Of a stretch of DNA of 64,000 nt, positions 32,211-43,917 are shown one piece after another. The notes under the pieces were generated by a model. It saw only the letters and a list, made by a program, of their open reading frames with translations. It was not told where the DNA came from and searched no databases. The stretch lies in contig JABYQS010000041.1 of the NCBI GenBank assembly GCA_022592435.1, positions 1 through 64,000 of the forward strand, read 5' to 3'. This stretch comes from Cerioporus squamosus (Eukaryota; Basidiomycota; Agaricomycetes; Polyporales; Polyporaceae). Both the position numbers and the translations under genes were made by a program. Every line of letters begins with the position of its first letter. Position 1 is the stretch's first letter.

Positions 32211-34434
32211 ATGGCCGCTACCTTCGATCCCTGGCTTGCGGCTCTCGTCGCAACTCTCATCCTCGTCGCAGTCGTCTCTCTCAACAAGAGGAGGCGCTCC
32301 CTCCCGCCCGGTCCCAAGGGCCTACCCATCTTCGGCAACGTCTTCGACGTCCCAAAGGAGTTCGAATGGCTGGCTTACGACCGCTGGAGCCGCGAATGCC
32401 GTAGGTCTATTGCGACCGTAACATCAGGGATCGACTGATGCATGACATCTATACAGATTCCGATGTCATCTACCTCAACCTCGCTGGAACTCCCGTTATC
32501 GTCGTCAATTCCGCCCAAGCTGCGCACGAACTCTTCGAGAAGAGATCATCCCTCTACTCAGACAGGTGCGCCCACGTTTCATGCTCACGCCGTCCGCGTT
32601 GGTCGTTGAAGGCGAAACACGCTGCAGGACCCGGATGCCGATGTTGAATGAATTGTACGTCAGCTGAGCCCTCTCGTAAGTTCATCACTGACGCATTAGC
32701 AGGGTCGGCTGTAACTGGCACTTCGTGTTCATGGGCTATGGTGAGAGCTGGCGAGAACGCCGCCGGGTGTTCCATCAATACTTCCACCCGAACGCTACCA
32801 AGAACTACCGCCCGCGGGAGCTCAAGGTCGCGCGGGAGCTGCTTCTGCAGCTTCTCGAGTCACCCGACGACTTCATGGTGCATCTTCGGCAGTGCGTGTC
32901 TGTTTCATCTTCTGGTCGCCGGCGCGAGTTTGATTCCCGGCCAGCATGGCAGGATCTCTCATCCTCGGAGTCGCGTATGGTATCGACGTCCAGCCGAAGA
33001 ACGATCCGTACATTGCAACAGCCGAAACAGCACTGCATGCGATGTCGATGGCTGGTAACGCCGGCGCGTACCTCGTGGATTACATTCCCATCCGTGAGCT
33101 CCACATCTCTTCGTTCTCGAGCAGCAGATCAAAGAACCCACGAATTTCAATAGTGAAGCACATTCCTTCCTGGCTTCCTGGAGCCACATTTAAACGACAG
33201 GCAGCCGAGTGGAAGAAAGCCACCGATGCCATGGTAGAGCGCCCGTTCAAGGCGGTTAGGACGGCGATGGTGAGCCTATCTTCTTATGGAAGTGTGTTTG
33301 TGAACGTCGCCTGTAAACTGACGTTTCCGTATAGGCCGAGGGCAAGGCCACTCCCTCGATGATCCTGTCGCTACTCAACGAGGCCGACGACAGTGAAGAC
33401 AAGTATCGTAAAGAAACCGTGATCAGCGGTGTCGCAGCTGCAGCATACACTGGTAATTGACCGTGTCTCTCCTCTACCATATACGACGATACTGATTGTT
33501 CCTTGTACCTCAAGGTGGTTCTGATACGGTTAGTTACGTTCGTTGACACCGTATCACGGTACTGATCCCCGTGCGTAGACTGTATCCGCGCTGGGTTCCT
33601 TCTTCCTCGCCATGGTGCTCTATCCGGAAATCCAGCGCAAAGCTCAGGCAGAGGTCGATCGCGTGATAGGCCGAGACCGCCTGCCCGACTTCTCCGATGA
33701 ACCCTCTCTGCCGTATGTGACCGCGCTTGTGAAGGAAGTGCTCAGGTCAGTCAGCATCCGACGGCTCTATCCGCTACTGCTTCCTGACCACCCTGCTTGC
33801 AGATGGCGTCCCGTCACACCTTTAGGTATGCATCATCTCTCGCACCATCCCGGACAGAAGTCCTAACTCAAACTTTAGCTGTTCCTCATCGTCTCACGGC
33901 CGACGATGTCTATAACGGCTATCACCTTCCTGCCGGCTCCATCGTAGTCGGTAACTCTTGGTAAGCAGTCTACAGCACTCTCGTGGTCAGTCTAACGACG
34001 TAGATGTATAGGGCTATGCTGCACGATGAGAAGACGTTCTACGAGCCCGAGGAATTTATCCCGGAGCGCTGGCTGAACGAAGACGGCAGCCTGCGCGAGG
34101 AGATGCGCGACGCTGAGCTCGCCGCGTTCGGGTTTGGCAGGAGGATCTGTCCCGGCCGTCACCTCGCAGCTGCATCTATTTGGATCGGTATTGCCTCCGT
34201 GCTCACCAGCTTCGATTTGGCCAAGGCCGTCGACAAGGATGGTAAGGTCATCGAACCAAGTGGCGAGTACATCAGCGGTCTTGTTACGTGAGTAGTCTAG
34301 TGTTCTAGTCGCAGAGCGGCTGTAAAACTGACGTGTTCGTTGACAGGTACCCGCGACCCTTCCAATGCGTGTTCAAGCCGCGCTCCGACAATACTGCCAA
34401 GCTGATTTATGCGGGCCTTCAAGGGTGTGAGTGA
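32211..34434 (+). CDS. Cytochrome P450 monooxygenase
   Basis: Membrane-anchored haem-thiolate monooxygenase. The ATG at 32211 opens MAATFDPWLAALVATLILVA, an ER signal anchor, followed by the hinge LPPGPKGLPIFGN. Helix C region is ESWRERRRVFHQYF. The I-helix oxygen-activation motif is AAAYTGGSDTTVSA, split by an intron near 33455-33580. The ExxR motif is KEVLR near 33745. The PERF-like motif is PERW. The haem-binding loop is FGFGRRICPGRHLA near 34128-34170 with the Cys ligand. Phase checks worked for introns at 32564-32628, 32652-32702, 33097-33152 and 33271-33334. The overall pattern resembles the O-methylsterigmatocystin oxidoreductase-like P450s (CYP5144/CYP5150-type) expanded in wood-decay fungi, which act on xenobiotics or secondary metabolites. 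Substrate unknown. No frame break found. Confidence 0.93.
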
Positions 34435-34671
34435 GGGCTGTATGACCGCCTCTTCACGCTCGTCTTCGCCTTCAACTCTGCGTTCTCCCTACCTTTGCTC
34501 TCCTTTACTCCTCTGCTGAGTCTGCTCGCGCATGTTGAACCTTTGCTCTCGATCCTGTCTGTGTACGAAGCGCTCTCGGTCCTGCCCTGCTTTCCTTCGC
34601 TCACGGTATACATCACTAGTGTCAAGTAGTTGGTCGTATACCAGTACTCTCTTCTTCTTGTCACGCCTCTT

Positions 34672-36615
34672 TCATGCTATCTGTAATTCATCACCTGTAC
34701 CTACCCCGAAACCCCACAATTTGATCGACGAGTCTTGAGACTTTGGTCGAAGTCTCTGGCGGTTAATTGTGATTATCGTCGATTTGGCTTGATCTCTCGG
34801 CGGTGCTTCTTCGTCACTCTGGCTATTCTCGTCTTCATGCCCATCTTCGGACTCCTCCGAAGAGTCGTTCATTGGAGACTCAGAACGCTCGAAGTGACGC
34901 GATCCTGACACCGAGAGCAGCAGTGGGCGCAGCGGGTGAAACGCAACCGATCCTACCGCGTCTATGTGGTCGTCAGACAACGAGGCATATCACAGGACAC
35001 CCGATGATTCAGCGGCCGTGGCCACGTACCATGATGGCCGTCGTATTGCATGATGGGCATGTTTCGCGGCGTTGAATCTGTATGGGGCACGTTCTCACCC
35101 GCAACCGTGTCCGTCTGCGCAGCTAGGTCGTAGACGGAAACGCCGCCGTCCTGCACGCGTACATGCGCATGCGTGGGGGCCAGATCAGTACCTCGTGGAG
35201 GTATTTCGCTAGAAGAAGAGGAAGACGGACCTCGTCCCCCACCGCCAGCCATTTCCCTCCGTAGTCTATATCGAAGCGCAGTCGCTGGTTCGTCGATGTC
35301 CTGCGCACATTCCCGCCAATCGGCGCCGTCGGGGAGAGTGTGGTGAAAATATCTATTGGCCGGGTGACGTCTCCCCGAAGGTCCCAGCAGTAAATAGGCT
35401 CCACCCTTCGGAACGACGCGTACAGCAGGTAGGGCCTCGCGGGATTGAACATCAACTGGTGACCTTCTCAGGGCTCGGACGCTTATCGCGGGTGCGGATT
35501 GCGAACATACCTGCGAAACGCTAGCCCGGACCCCATAACCCGCTCCAACCTGCTGATCCTCGGCTCCAACAAACATGACAGGGACCTCGCCGCTTGACTC
35601 GGAGAAGATCGCAATGTTGGATGAAGAAGGGGCGGAGGGACTGAACGAGCCCGCAGCATACAGGTCTGATGACATGTCCGGGGCAAATGCGAGGGCCGAT
35701 ATGATTCCTGCCGATAAGCATCAAGCTGAGCGTGTGTGTTCCACCCATGAGAGTGGGACTGCGGGAGAACCTTTCAATCCATCCCGGCTCTTCTTCGAAG
35801 GCGTCGTATGAAGGCGCGTGCCCTCCCCGGGGCGATGGACGTCGAAGACTTCTATGGCGTCCTCAAAGCCGCAATAGAGTCTGACGCCACAAAGGCACGG
35901 TTACGTACGTGCGGGCACATGGGATGGGGAACGACGTACCGGTTTGCACCAATATTGAACGCCACGCTGTGAGGTGCGATCTGCCGTTCACGGTGATCCA
36001 CGATGCGATACGAAGCCCGGAGCTGTGATATGCCAAAACGGTGAGGGACCCATGAATAGCCAGGGGATATATTTGGAGAACTGTACCCTCCCATCAGACG
36101 CGTCGAGCAGCTTCACCGGACATCTCGAACGGACGCCACAAAGCAGAAGGAGGCGGGGTCCCGGATGGTCGCACTGGGATACCACGTGTAGTCGAGGATG
36201 GGAGAGGGTTGCGTAAGTGTCTTCGGAAGCGGCGGAAGGGTCGTGGCATCGACAGATATACCTAGGAGTTCCGTAGGGCTACAAGTTCGCTCAGAACACT
36301 TGAGCGCGATGGGAACGCAACAGTTGGACTTACAGCTCCGGAAATCTGAACGTCCCGTCTTCGCACTGTACAAGGGCTACCGAGCCGTCGGGACACCTGT
36401 GTGAGAGCGGTCACGCAGATCAGAATGCGCACGCATTCTCGATGAGTTGAAGGGTACCATCGGGCGCGGCGAGGGAAAACACTCGAATCTGCGGTATTGT
36501 CTGCGACTACCTGTCCCTCATCATGGACGTGTGACGTGCAGAGGGATCTGGGTGGTACAGACATGTCGTATACGGGCGGCGACCACGTGGCAGTTGCAGC
36601 AGAGGTAGTATCCAT
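34672..36615 (-). CDS. WD40 protein of the TCAB1/WDR79 (WRAP53) family
   Basis: In animals TCAB1 binds H/ACA-type RNAs, including telomerase RNA; Swt21 is the yeast relative. Diagnostic parts: PSPILDYTWYPSA, DPASFCFVASVRD, CPVKLLDASDGR, IVDHRERQIAPHSVAFNIG, FNPARPYLLYASFRR followed by YCWDLRG, TNQRLRFDIDYGGKWLAVGD, DGGVSVYDL and AVGSVAFHPLRPLLLSVSGS followed by RHF, near the end an acidic loop, then SSIKLWGFGVGTGDELQIA and stop. TNQR with FD, and HPLxPLLxxxSGxRxF, match the animal protein closely. I chose the ATG at 36615 (MDTTSAATATWSPP). An intron of about 86 nt (GTATAC...CCGCAG) then leads in phase to IRVFSLAAPDGTLQLIENA. Convergent with the P450, divergent from CSN3 with 394 bp between starts. 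Confidence 0.85.
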
Positions 36616-37009
36616 GACAAACTGCAGATGTGGATAACAATGTCTACGCAAGTCTTCAGTGGCTTGAGACTCACCCGACGACTCAGTACGTACTCACTCA
36701 CTGGCACTTGTGAGTCGATTCAACCTAACACGACAAGGCAACGCTACTTGTCAGTCGACGTTAGCTAAAGCATTGTAAAGTTCAGATTTGCGTAGAGCTC
36801 ACTTTCTCTGCTTTCCTGGCGTGGCTAGAGCTGTAGGAAGGGGGAAGCAGGGTGAAGCTCGAACCAACCCCCAAGTAGCGTAGATTAGATTAGATTATAA
36901 GCGTCTCTCTGTGCATTGGATCCCGCATACATGGGCGGCTAATACGCGTCCTCCTCGCCGTCGACCACGACCTCCTGGTCCTCCTCGGCATTCTATCTCT
37001 TCTGCGAAC
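36616..37009. promoter_or_regulatory. Shared divergent promoter region of WDR79-like and CSN3 genes
   Basis: 394 bp lie between the two divergent start codons. It contains a short tandem run of tagat units at about 36882-36896. No TATA box was obvious. No coding sequence recognised. Confidence 0.5.
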
Positions 37010-38869
37010 ATGAACGCGGGATCTTCGTCGCATGGTCCGGCATCGTTGGATGATGTCATACAGCACATCACGACCAGCAACAACCCATCAACTTTGAAAG
37101 CATACCTCAACTCATTCGCGCCGAAAGAATCGAGAGAAACCATTCTGGCGAGCACGTTTGGGAGCGGACAGGATCCCTTGACTGTGTTGGATCCATCGAG
37201 GAACACTCTGGGCTACCTCTATATACTGTGAGTTCGCTTGCATGCCTGTGAAGCAGCTTGAGCAAACCGCGCCACAGTTCTGCGCGATTGAACTCAGCAG
37301 TAACGGCGACTCCATCGTTGGCCGTAATTGAGAGCTTCTGCAGCAACTTCGATCCACAACAAGCACGATATGCTCCAGATCGCGGTATGTTTCAATGTGT
37401 GTGCGTTATGCTTAGTGGCGCTCAACCCCCTCAGTCACCTTGCTTGCGCGAGGGATCGTACGCGCGTCGGAATCATCCAACAACGTGAGTGTCCTACTCA
37501 CGATATTCGTCGCACGTATGCCCCATGAAGCGAGCAACGCGTATCTGCAAAAGAAATGAGCTGACTGCGTCGATTCATAGGCCAAGTATGCCCTCTCACC
37601 ATTGTTCAGTCTTGTCACGCGATACCCTCCCCACCTATCCTATCTCACGACCTTGCACCCTATCTTCTTGAAGGTGAGTACATCACTCATGTTCTGTGTC
37701 TTTGAAGCGGACCTCCCGAGCTGCTACCGACACGATGCTGACACTGGTCTCCAGTTGTGTGTATCAACACGACACTTCACCGCCGCGCTGCCCGTACTAT
37801 CCGTCCCGATCACCCAAGTGGATACCTCTCTATCGGATCTCCATTACAACGACAATCTCGTTTACCACTATGCTGGTGGAATGGCCTTGGCCGCTCTGAA
37901 ACAGTGGAACAGGGCGGAGGAGTTCTTCGAGATCTGCGTAAGCGCGCCTGCCCATGTTCCTGCGGCGATCCAACTGGAGGCGTACAAGAAGCTTGTTCTC
38001 GTGCAACTGATACAATACGGCGAGGTATGTGATCATTGTCTCGCGGTAACTCACGATCCCCATGATATTGCTTCCAGGTTGCCCCTCTGCCAAAATACAC
38101 CTTGCCTGCCATTCCCCGATTGTTCAAGTCAACTCCGTACGGGAACTTCCTCAAGCTGTACCCTACGCAGATCAGCAACCTTCGAACGCTTATTGCGAAG
38201 GAGCACGACCTCTTCCACCAGGTAAGTCATGCCTCATTCAGTCTTAGATAGTTAGACTCATCCATGCTTGCCCAGGAACGCAACCTCGGCCTGATCAACC
38301 AAGTGATCGATCGCGCACCCGTCTGGCTCATCAAGAAGCTGACCGCGACGTACCTCACCCTCGGGCTCTCGGACATCGGCAAGGAGGTCGGTATAGATAG
38401 CCCAGAGGAGGTCCGAGAGATCATTCTGTCCATGGTACGCCGCGCGTATCGCTGTGTAGCTGATGGCACGCGATCTGATCGCAATCGCAGATTGACTCGA
38501 GCGAGATCAACGCGAGCATCTCCGCGGACGGGACGGTGACCTTCGCGGACCCGGTTCCGCAGTTCACGAAGGAGCAGCTCGACAGGATGCTCGTCGAGGC
38601 GCAGCAGACTAGCCGCGAGTTGCTCCAGGTCGAGCGTCATATGAACGTGAGCAAGGAGTACCTGACCAAGGTCCGTTGTGCCCTTACTCTTCGCATCCTG
38701 AATCCAATGACTGAGAGGCTTGGTATAGGCGATGAAGCACAAGGACGATGCAGGCTGGGGTCCCGTGGACGAGGAGATGTTCCCGTCAGGCGCAGGTATG
38801 GGTATGGGCATGGGCATGGGTATGGGTATGGGCGGACACGGGTGGGCGGAGGATGTCACGTTCTCTTGA
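37010..38869 (+). CDS. CSN3: COP9 signalosome complex subunit 3
   Basis: PCI-domain subunit of the COP9 signalosome, which removes NEDD8 from cullins. Starts MNAGSSSHGPASLDDVIQHI. Spliced blocks: YLYILSARLNSAVTATPSL, DRVTLLARGIVRASESSNN, STRHFTAALPVLSVPITQVD, LHYNDNLVYHYAGGMALAAL and the PCI part KLTATYLTLGLSDIGKEVGI followed by DSPEEVREIILSM. The C-terminal helix QFTKEQLDRMLVEAQQTSRE precedes a tail with a Met-Gly repeat (about six ATG-GGN units at 38803-38838), then HGWAEDVTFS and stop at 38867-38869. The junction near 37680-37714 (LHPIFLK to ADLPSCYRHD) is off by one base with the only usable splice sites, another likely missing base. It shares the ubiquitin-ligase theme with the F-box genes of this window, but clustering with them is probably chance. 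Confidence 0.93.
38803..38841 (+). repeat. Hexanucleotide (ATGGGY)n repeat in CSN3
   Basis: About six consecutive ATG-GGT/GGC units code for (Met-Gly)n near the CSN3 C-terminus. Such tracts commonly vary in length between strains. Confidence 0.85.
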
Positions 38870-40082
38870 AACGAAAGTGTGTCGAAATCTCACCAACTTT
38901 TCGCCATGTCTTACGCTCACTACTAGGGTCGTCGCTGTGCATTGCATCCATGTAGCAATATGTGTATTCTGATCCAGTTGTTGTCACTGCGAGACGCTGT
39001 GTTGCGAGTATCGCCATGGGACCTGGCGGTGGTCTGTTTGTTCTTGTGCCAGTGAATTCCAGGCTCCAGACGTAGGTATGTCTGCGGGAGGGACCTACTA
39101 GTACTTGGCTGCGTGCGTGCGCGGTCTTCGTGGGCGCTTATGTACCAAGGTGGTGATCGAGATCGTACGCCGCATCTAACATCAATTCTCTTAACCACTA
39201 CTCCAGATCCCACTGGTCGGATAACCATCCATCTCTGGCTAGTGCAGTGTTGCGCTCGAACCCATACTTCGAAGACTCACAGTTGAGAAAGGAGGGCCAC
39301 AGCTCCCACATCCGGTGATGGACCATTGGCACTTGTGTTTGTCCTGCGTACTTATACCTTGGCTCTTGTCTACCTACCGTTATTCACTTCTGCCCGTTTG
39401 TAAGGACTCCTTTATCGCTGCTGGTGATTTAGCTGGTAACTACATACAACGTTCTCAAAAATCCGAAGGTTGGTCAAATTCGATTCGAACCTATTTCCTT
39501 ACAGGGAAGATTCTTCCCAAAGCTTTAGTACCCAAGACTTGATCCGCCTCATGAAATCGGTATCTCCGCCCCCTTCCTGCGCTCGACACGGGTGCTATAG
39601 CAGCAAAGCTCGCGCTCAGGCATATTGTCGGTGAGTAAACTTGCCCTGCATTTTGGGAGAGCGCATGTAGAGCTTTGAGCAGGCCGAGCGGCGGAAATCA
39701 CGCGGCTTGAAGTCGGCAGTAGTCTGGGGTTGTAATCAACTGCCAGCCGCCGCGTCCCGCACGCCCCTTTGACCTCTCACACGACGACGCAACACTTCGC
39801 TGCGCCTTTTGCACCTAGTTGGACAAGATTCGAATCTGTTTCGCGACATTCCCGAGCCAAGATCGGCCAAATCTTGTGGCTGTAAGGCCCAGACCGCCGG
39901 TCAGCGTTTAGGCGACGTCGGTGACGCAGCTAGCGTGTGGCCGCGAACTGGGATACGGAACGCAAGAGTTCGCCAAAATCGGATCCGCCGCACACATTTG
40001 AACTGGCAGGATGCACCATCGAGCTCACCCTACCTTGGGACGCAGTCCCTCATCGTCGTCTTCCTCTCCTGGCGCCCGGTCC
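38870..40082. other. 1.2-kb intergenic region
   Basis: CSN3 3' flank and promoter of the next F-box gene. Small frames on both strands are not family-like. A tRNA-like T-arm word at about 39826-39840 has no matching cloverleaf. Confidence 0.5.
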
Positions 40083-42235
40083 ATGAACGTCTTCAACCCG
40101 AAAATCATCGACGCCAGCATCCGCGACGTGACCGCCTGTCTCTCGGACGAGCAAAAAGCAGACGTCCTCCTCTCTGCCATGGCCCATCTAGAACCTGACC
40201 GGTCGGTATCACCTTGCTCTTAGCCCTGAACCCGTGTCTGATGTCTGGTCCTCTTATACATACCTGTGTCGCCTACCCTCTGCGTCGTGGCAGCTCGAGA
40301 ACGCTCATAGAGAACGCGGTTCAGTGCTGCCTCTCAATCTCGAAACTGTCCCCGACAAATGCAGCGAAGGCGCGGCTGATGCGGGCGAAGGCCAGACTGG
40401 CGGCTGGACTGCACGTCGGCGCGCACCAAGGTCGGTCCAGACTGCTCTAGGCGGATCGGCGCGCCCTTTTACTCACCCCGCCGGGCCCTCCCTCCCTCCC
40501 GCAGACATTCTGGCAGCGCTCGAACTGCAGCGGACAACCCAGAAGCATCGGCCCTCATGACCCAGCATGTTGGGAACCAGGGCAAGGTGCGTACATCGGT
40601 CGATAGAGCTGCCTCTCCCCATCACCCCGCTCATGCCTCATCGAAAGACTCTCGTTCTACCGCACACCACCCCGGGGTTTTCGACAGAGATATGGCGGGA
40701 GATTGCGCTGTGGCTGCCACCGCGAGACCTCAAGTCTCTCCTCCGTGTCCCGCATGTCCTCTCACGGATCGCAAGCGAGCTGTTGTTCCAGAGGATCGAC
40801 CTGCACCTCGGTGAGCTAGCAACCGGAATCACAGATGAAATGGGCTGATGATGCTGATGTTTCTCCGTCTTCGCTCGCCTACAGCATCAGAAAAGCGAGA
40901 GTCACAACGCAGCGCGGACATCCTGACGCGCATCATCACCGATGCGACCTTTGCGAGCCATGTCAAGACCCTCCGTGTCTTCGTGCCTGGTCGTGAGACT
41001 TTCCCAATCACCTTCCACACGGGGATGCTGTCTAACGCCCTCCCAAAACTGACGAACTTACGGAACGTCCACTGTGCGATGCGATGGAAGGATATGTTCA
41101 CATTCCTCAGGATCCTGGAGACCATCAGCCACCGTCTGACCGGGCTGTCGCTCATGTACGTCTCTCTATCCTGTACCTGACCTCGGGCGGGAGTAGTGCT
41201 GATTTCGCTGCCGTCTCGGCACACCCAGGCCTTCAGACGGGACAGGCGAGCTGCGGTTCCCGCGCTTCAAGCATGTCATGCAATTCTCCTACCACTCTAC
41301 GGGCGGTGCGACGACGCAGGTCTACGACTTCCTCGAGCAGAACAAGCCTTCCATCCGCTATCTGTCCCTACACAACCCAAACTGGGCCTTCCCGACCGAT
41401 GCCATCTCGATACGCAACCTCACGAACTTGGACTTCCAGGGTATATTCCCCGCGGATTCGCGCGCTTTTGCGGAGATCCTCTCGAACGGCCACCAATTGG
41501 AGTCGCTCCGGCTGGAATGCATCCTCGAGTGCTCGGCATCGGCACAGTTCAGGGAGTTCCACAACGCGCTGCCCTTCCTCCACCATTTCGCGTTCTCGCT
41601 CATGGGCTACCGTGTCAACGACCAGGACTTGTTCCCCGCTATCTCGGATTTTTTGAGGGGACGAACGGCGCTGAGGAGTCTGGAGCTGACGGTGCCGAGT
41701 GCGGACTGGGCATTGAAGCGACTGGGGTATGATGCGACGGTGTGGGGCGTCCTGCCGTCGTTGACCAGTCTCCGGAGCCTGACCGCTACGTTGCCGAAGG
41801 ACGTGGCTCCTCCAGTGGCGATGTGGTTAGTCCCCCGAGGTGTGCAGTCGCTGTCTATCCAGGCTCTGACCCCCGTCAACACTCTGGAGTTCGTCTCGGT
41901 GCGTCCCATTGGCTGTCTACGTATCATCGCCGTGCTGACATACGTGCGTGACTGTGTTTGCTCCATAGCAACTGCGTGCCGGCATGCCTCCACAGTTGCG
42001 GTATATCGGCCTGTCGCACTTCCATGTGGAGGACCCGACGAGTGTGATCGAGCAGGGCTTCCCGATGGTACAGGTCGCGCGGGTGGACGACGAGTACTAC
42101 ACCGTCAACAAGGTCGGCGGGAAGGTGCAGCTCGAGGAGTGGCCGAAGGGCCGCACGCAATACAACGCACGGGACTGGCTTGACTGCTATGGGTGCGTGG
42201 AGGCCGAGTGGCGGGATCCAACACAGTTCCTCTAG
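40083..42235 (+). CDS. F-box protein with helical (TPR-like) N-terminal region, with a one-base frame break
   Basis: Start chosen at 40083, MNVFNPKIIDASIRDVTACL; the frame is open further upstream but without family resemblance. The N-terminal 120 residues or so are paired helices (SDEQKADVLLSAMAHLEPD, LIENAVQCCLSISKLSPTNA, AKARLMRAKARLAAGLHVGA) resembling TPR-type hairpins. Then comes a typical F-box, FSTEIWREIALWLPPRDLKS followed by LLRVPHVLSRIASELLF, and an LRR-like body (LPKLTNLRNVHCAMRWKDMF, SIRNLTNLDFQGIFPADSRA). It ends WRDPTQFL at 42235. At 40530 the sequence reads CAGCGG where CAGCCGG would keep the frame through PDNPEASALMTQHVGN, so one base seems to be missing. Such F-box proteins are abundant in Polyporales and would act as SCF substrate receptors. 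Confidence 0.82.
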
Positions 42236-42909
42236 GCTTTCGTCTCTGACAGACAGTGTCTGTATGGCGTGCATAGGCTTGGCTTTGGGACGATGGCTGT
42301 ATGACTGTGTGTCTGCTTTCCGTATATCGTGTTGATTGTTGTCTGTGCTATCACTTGGGACTTGGGGTCTCGGATGTGTTTGTTATTTGTCTTCAGTCTT
42401 GTCCGTCGTTGCTTGTGACACACGCTTGCTTGCTCCATCGATGCTGTTGTTCCGTGTACATTAGTGCAGAGTTTCGTACAACGTGCTGGTTGTTCAGCGA
42501 TCGCACCGTATACTCTGAGGAAACATGCTTGCATGCGATTATTCTTGGCGCGAGTATTTCCTAAGATACCTCAATGAACTGTACTCTCGGTAAGGAGTTG
42601 CACCGCGCGAAACAGGCTAAAATGGGTTGTGGCTAAGTGCTGAGGGTAGTAGAATCGTAGTGACCTAGATCGGGTACGGTCCGAGGCGCCCATAGGTAGT
42701 ACTGCGCCCAACAGTGCCTCCTGGTCTTTTCCCTTCCACACTCATCTCCGACACCATCCATACTTGCACGGTCACCGTTCTGCCCGTCGTCGTCATTGCT
42801 GAGAACGATGCGCGCGATGTTGAGCTCACTGTACCCAGGCATCACGTGGTCTTGCGTTATGCTGACGCAGAATGAGGCACCCCCTGCGCCATAATTCTTG
42901 ATCCTGGAC
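42236..42909. other. Intergenic region between F-box gene and MsrA
   Basis: A T/G-rich 3' flank at 42240-42540 looks like a transcript end region of the F-box gene. No gene seen. Confidence 0.5.
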
Positions 42910-43754
42910 ATGTTCAACCGTCTCTCAGCCATCGTTTCTACCTTCATTCGTTCTCCAAGTCTTTCTCGAGGAATCAGTTCAGCAGCGTTCACGGCAACTA
43001 TGTCAGGTACGTAACGGAAGGACGCGGGGACCTCAGAAGTGCTCACGGACAGGGACCCATATCCACAGGAAACGGAACACCGGAGGTCGCAACCTTCGCG
43101 TCTGGATGCTTCTGGGGCGTCGAGCACATCTTCCTCAAGTACTTCCCACCCCAGGAGAACAAGGCATCCTCAAGACCGCGGTGGGATACACGGGCGGGAA
43201 GGAGGAGGCGACGAACCCCGATTACAGGACCGTGTGCTCGGGGTCGACCAACCATGCGGAAGCCGTGCGGATCGAGTTCGACCCGAGCATCGTGAAGTAC
43301 GATGAGCTCGTCGGTGCGTGACCGTTCGACTCGGGGAGATACGTCGGTGCTAACTGCGTGCGTAGAGTTCTTCTACCGTACCCATGACCCTACGACTGTG
43401 AACCAGCAGGGAAAGGACACTGGCACCCGTAAGTTGTTCAGCTTTTGTTTCTCGTTGTCCCATCCCAACCGCCGTCCGCAGAGTACCGCTCTGCTATCTT
43501 CTACCACACCCCCGAGCAGCTGGAGATCGCGAAGCGCGTCACCGAGGAGGTGCAGAAGAAGCACTTTGACCCGATAGGTACGTTTGTCCCTCCGTCACTG
43601 ATAAGATGCCTCTTACCGAGAGGTCTCAGGCAAGAAGATCGTAACGGAGATCGTCCCCGCGGGGCCATGGTGGGATGCCGAGGAGTACCATCAGAAGTAC
43701 CTGCACAAGAACCCGACTGGGTACCAGTGCCCGACCCACCGACTCCACTGGTGA
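42910..43754 (+). CDS. msrA: Peptide methionine-S-sulfoxide reductase A, with a one-base frame break
   Basis: Repairs oxidised methionine (S-form) in proteins. The catalytic motif is [13 protein letters not shown] near 43100-43135. The frame then breaks at about 43163, where AAGGCATC is found instead of AAGGGCATC; adding one G restores [40 protein letters not shown] and [20 protein letters not shown]. The C-terminal part [17 protein letters not shown] and [14 protein letters not shown] ends at 43754. Two in-frame starts: ATG at 42910 gives [20 protein letters not shown], a mitochondrial presequence-like stretch; the ATG just before the first intron gives [12 protein letters not shown], suited to a cytosolic form. 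The first intron (GTACGT...CCACAG) is phase-consistent. Relatives of this enzyme often use dual localisation. Confidence 0.92.
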
Positions 43755-43831
43755 TAGATGATTGTAGATGTAGACTCGAGGTGTGTACGCAGTGTACGAT
43801 ATTTGGTGAATGCAGTCGTTCGGTCAGTTTG

Positions 43832-43917
43832 GTCGCTCGAGAAATCGAACCCGCGTCCGTTGGATTGCCGTCCAGGACCTCCCGATCGTTTTCAGCACCG
43901 CGAGCCATCGCGGCAAC
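43832..43917 (-). tRNA. tRNA-Ser-like sequence, probably degenerate
   Basis: On the minus strand the order of elements resembles a serine tRNA: an A-box-like GATGGCTCGCGGTGCTG, an anticodon-arm-like CTGGACGGCAATCCAA, and a B-box-like GGGTTCGATTTCTC followed by GAGCGAC, which pairs partly with the 5' end GTTGCCG. Mismatches in the acceptor and T stems, a stretched D region and a short anticodon loop argue against a working tRNA. It is listed as a possible remnant only. Confidence 0.25.

Noticed and set aside
36440..36520. Apparent frameshift near the start of the WDR79-like gene
   Set aside because: An intron of about 86 nt (GTATAC to CCGCAG) joins the first exon to IRVFSLAAPDG in phase, so no indel is needed.
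39820..39900. T-arm-like word GATTCGAATC suggesting a tRNA
   Set aside because: No D-arm, anticodon arm or acceptor pairing at the right spacing on either strand.
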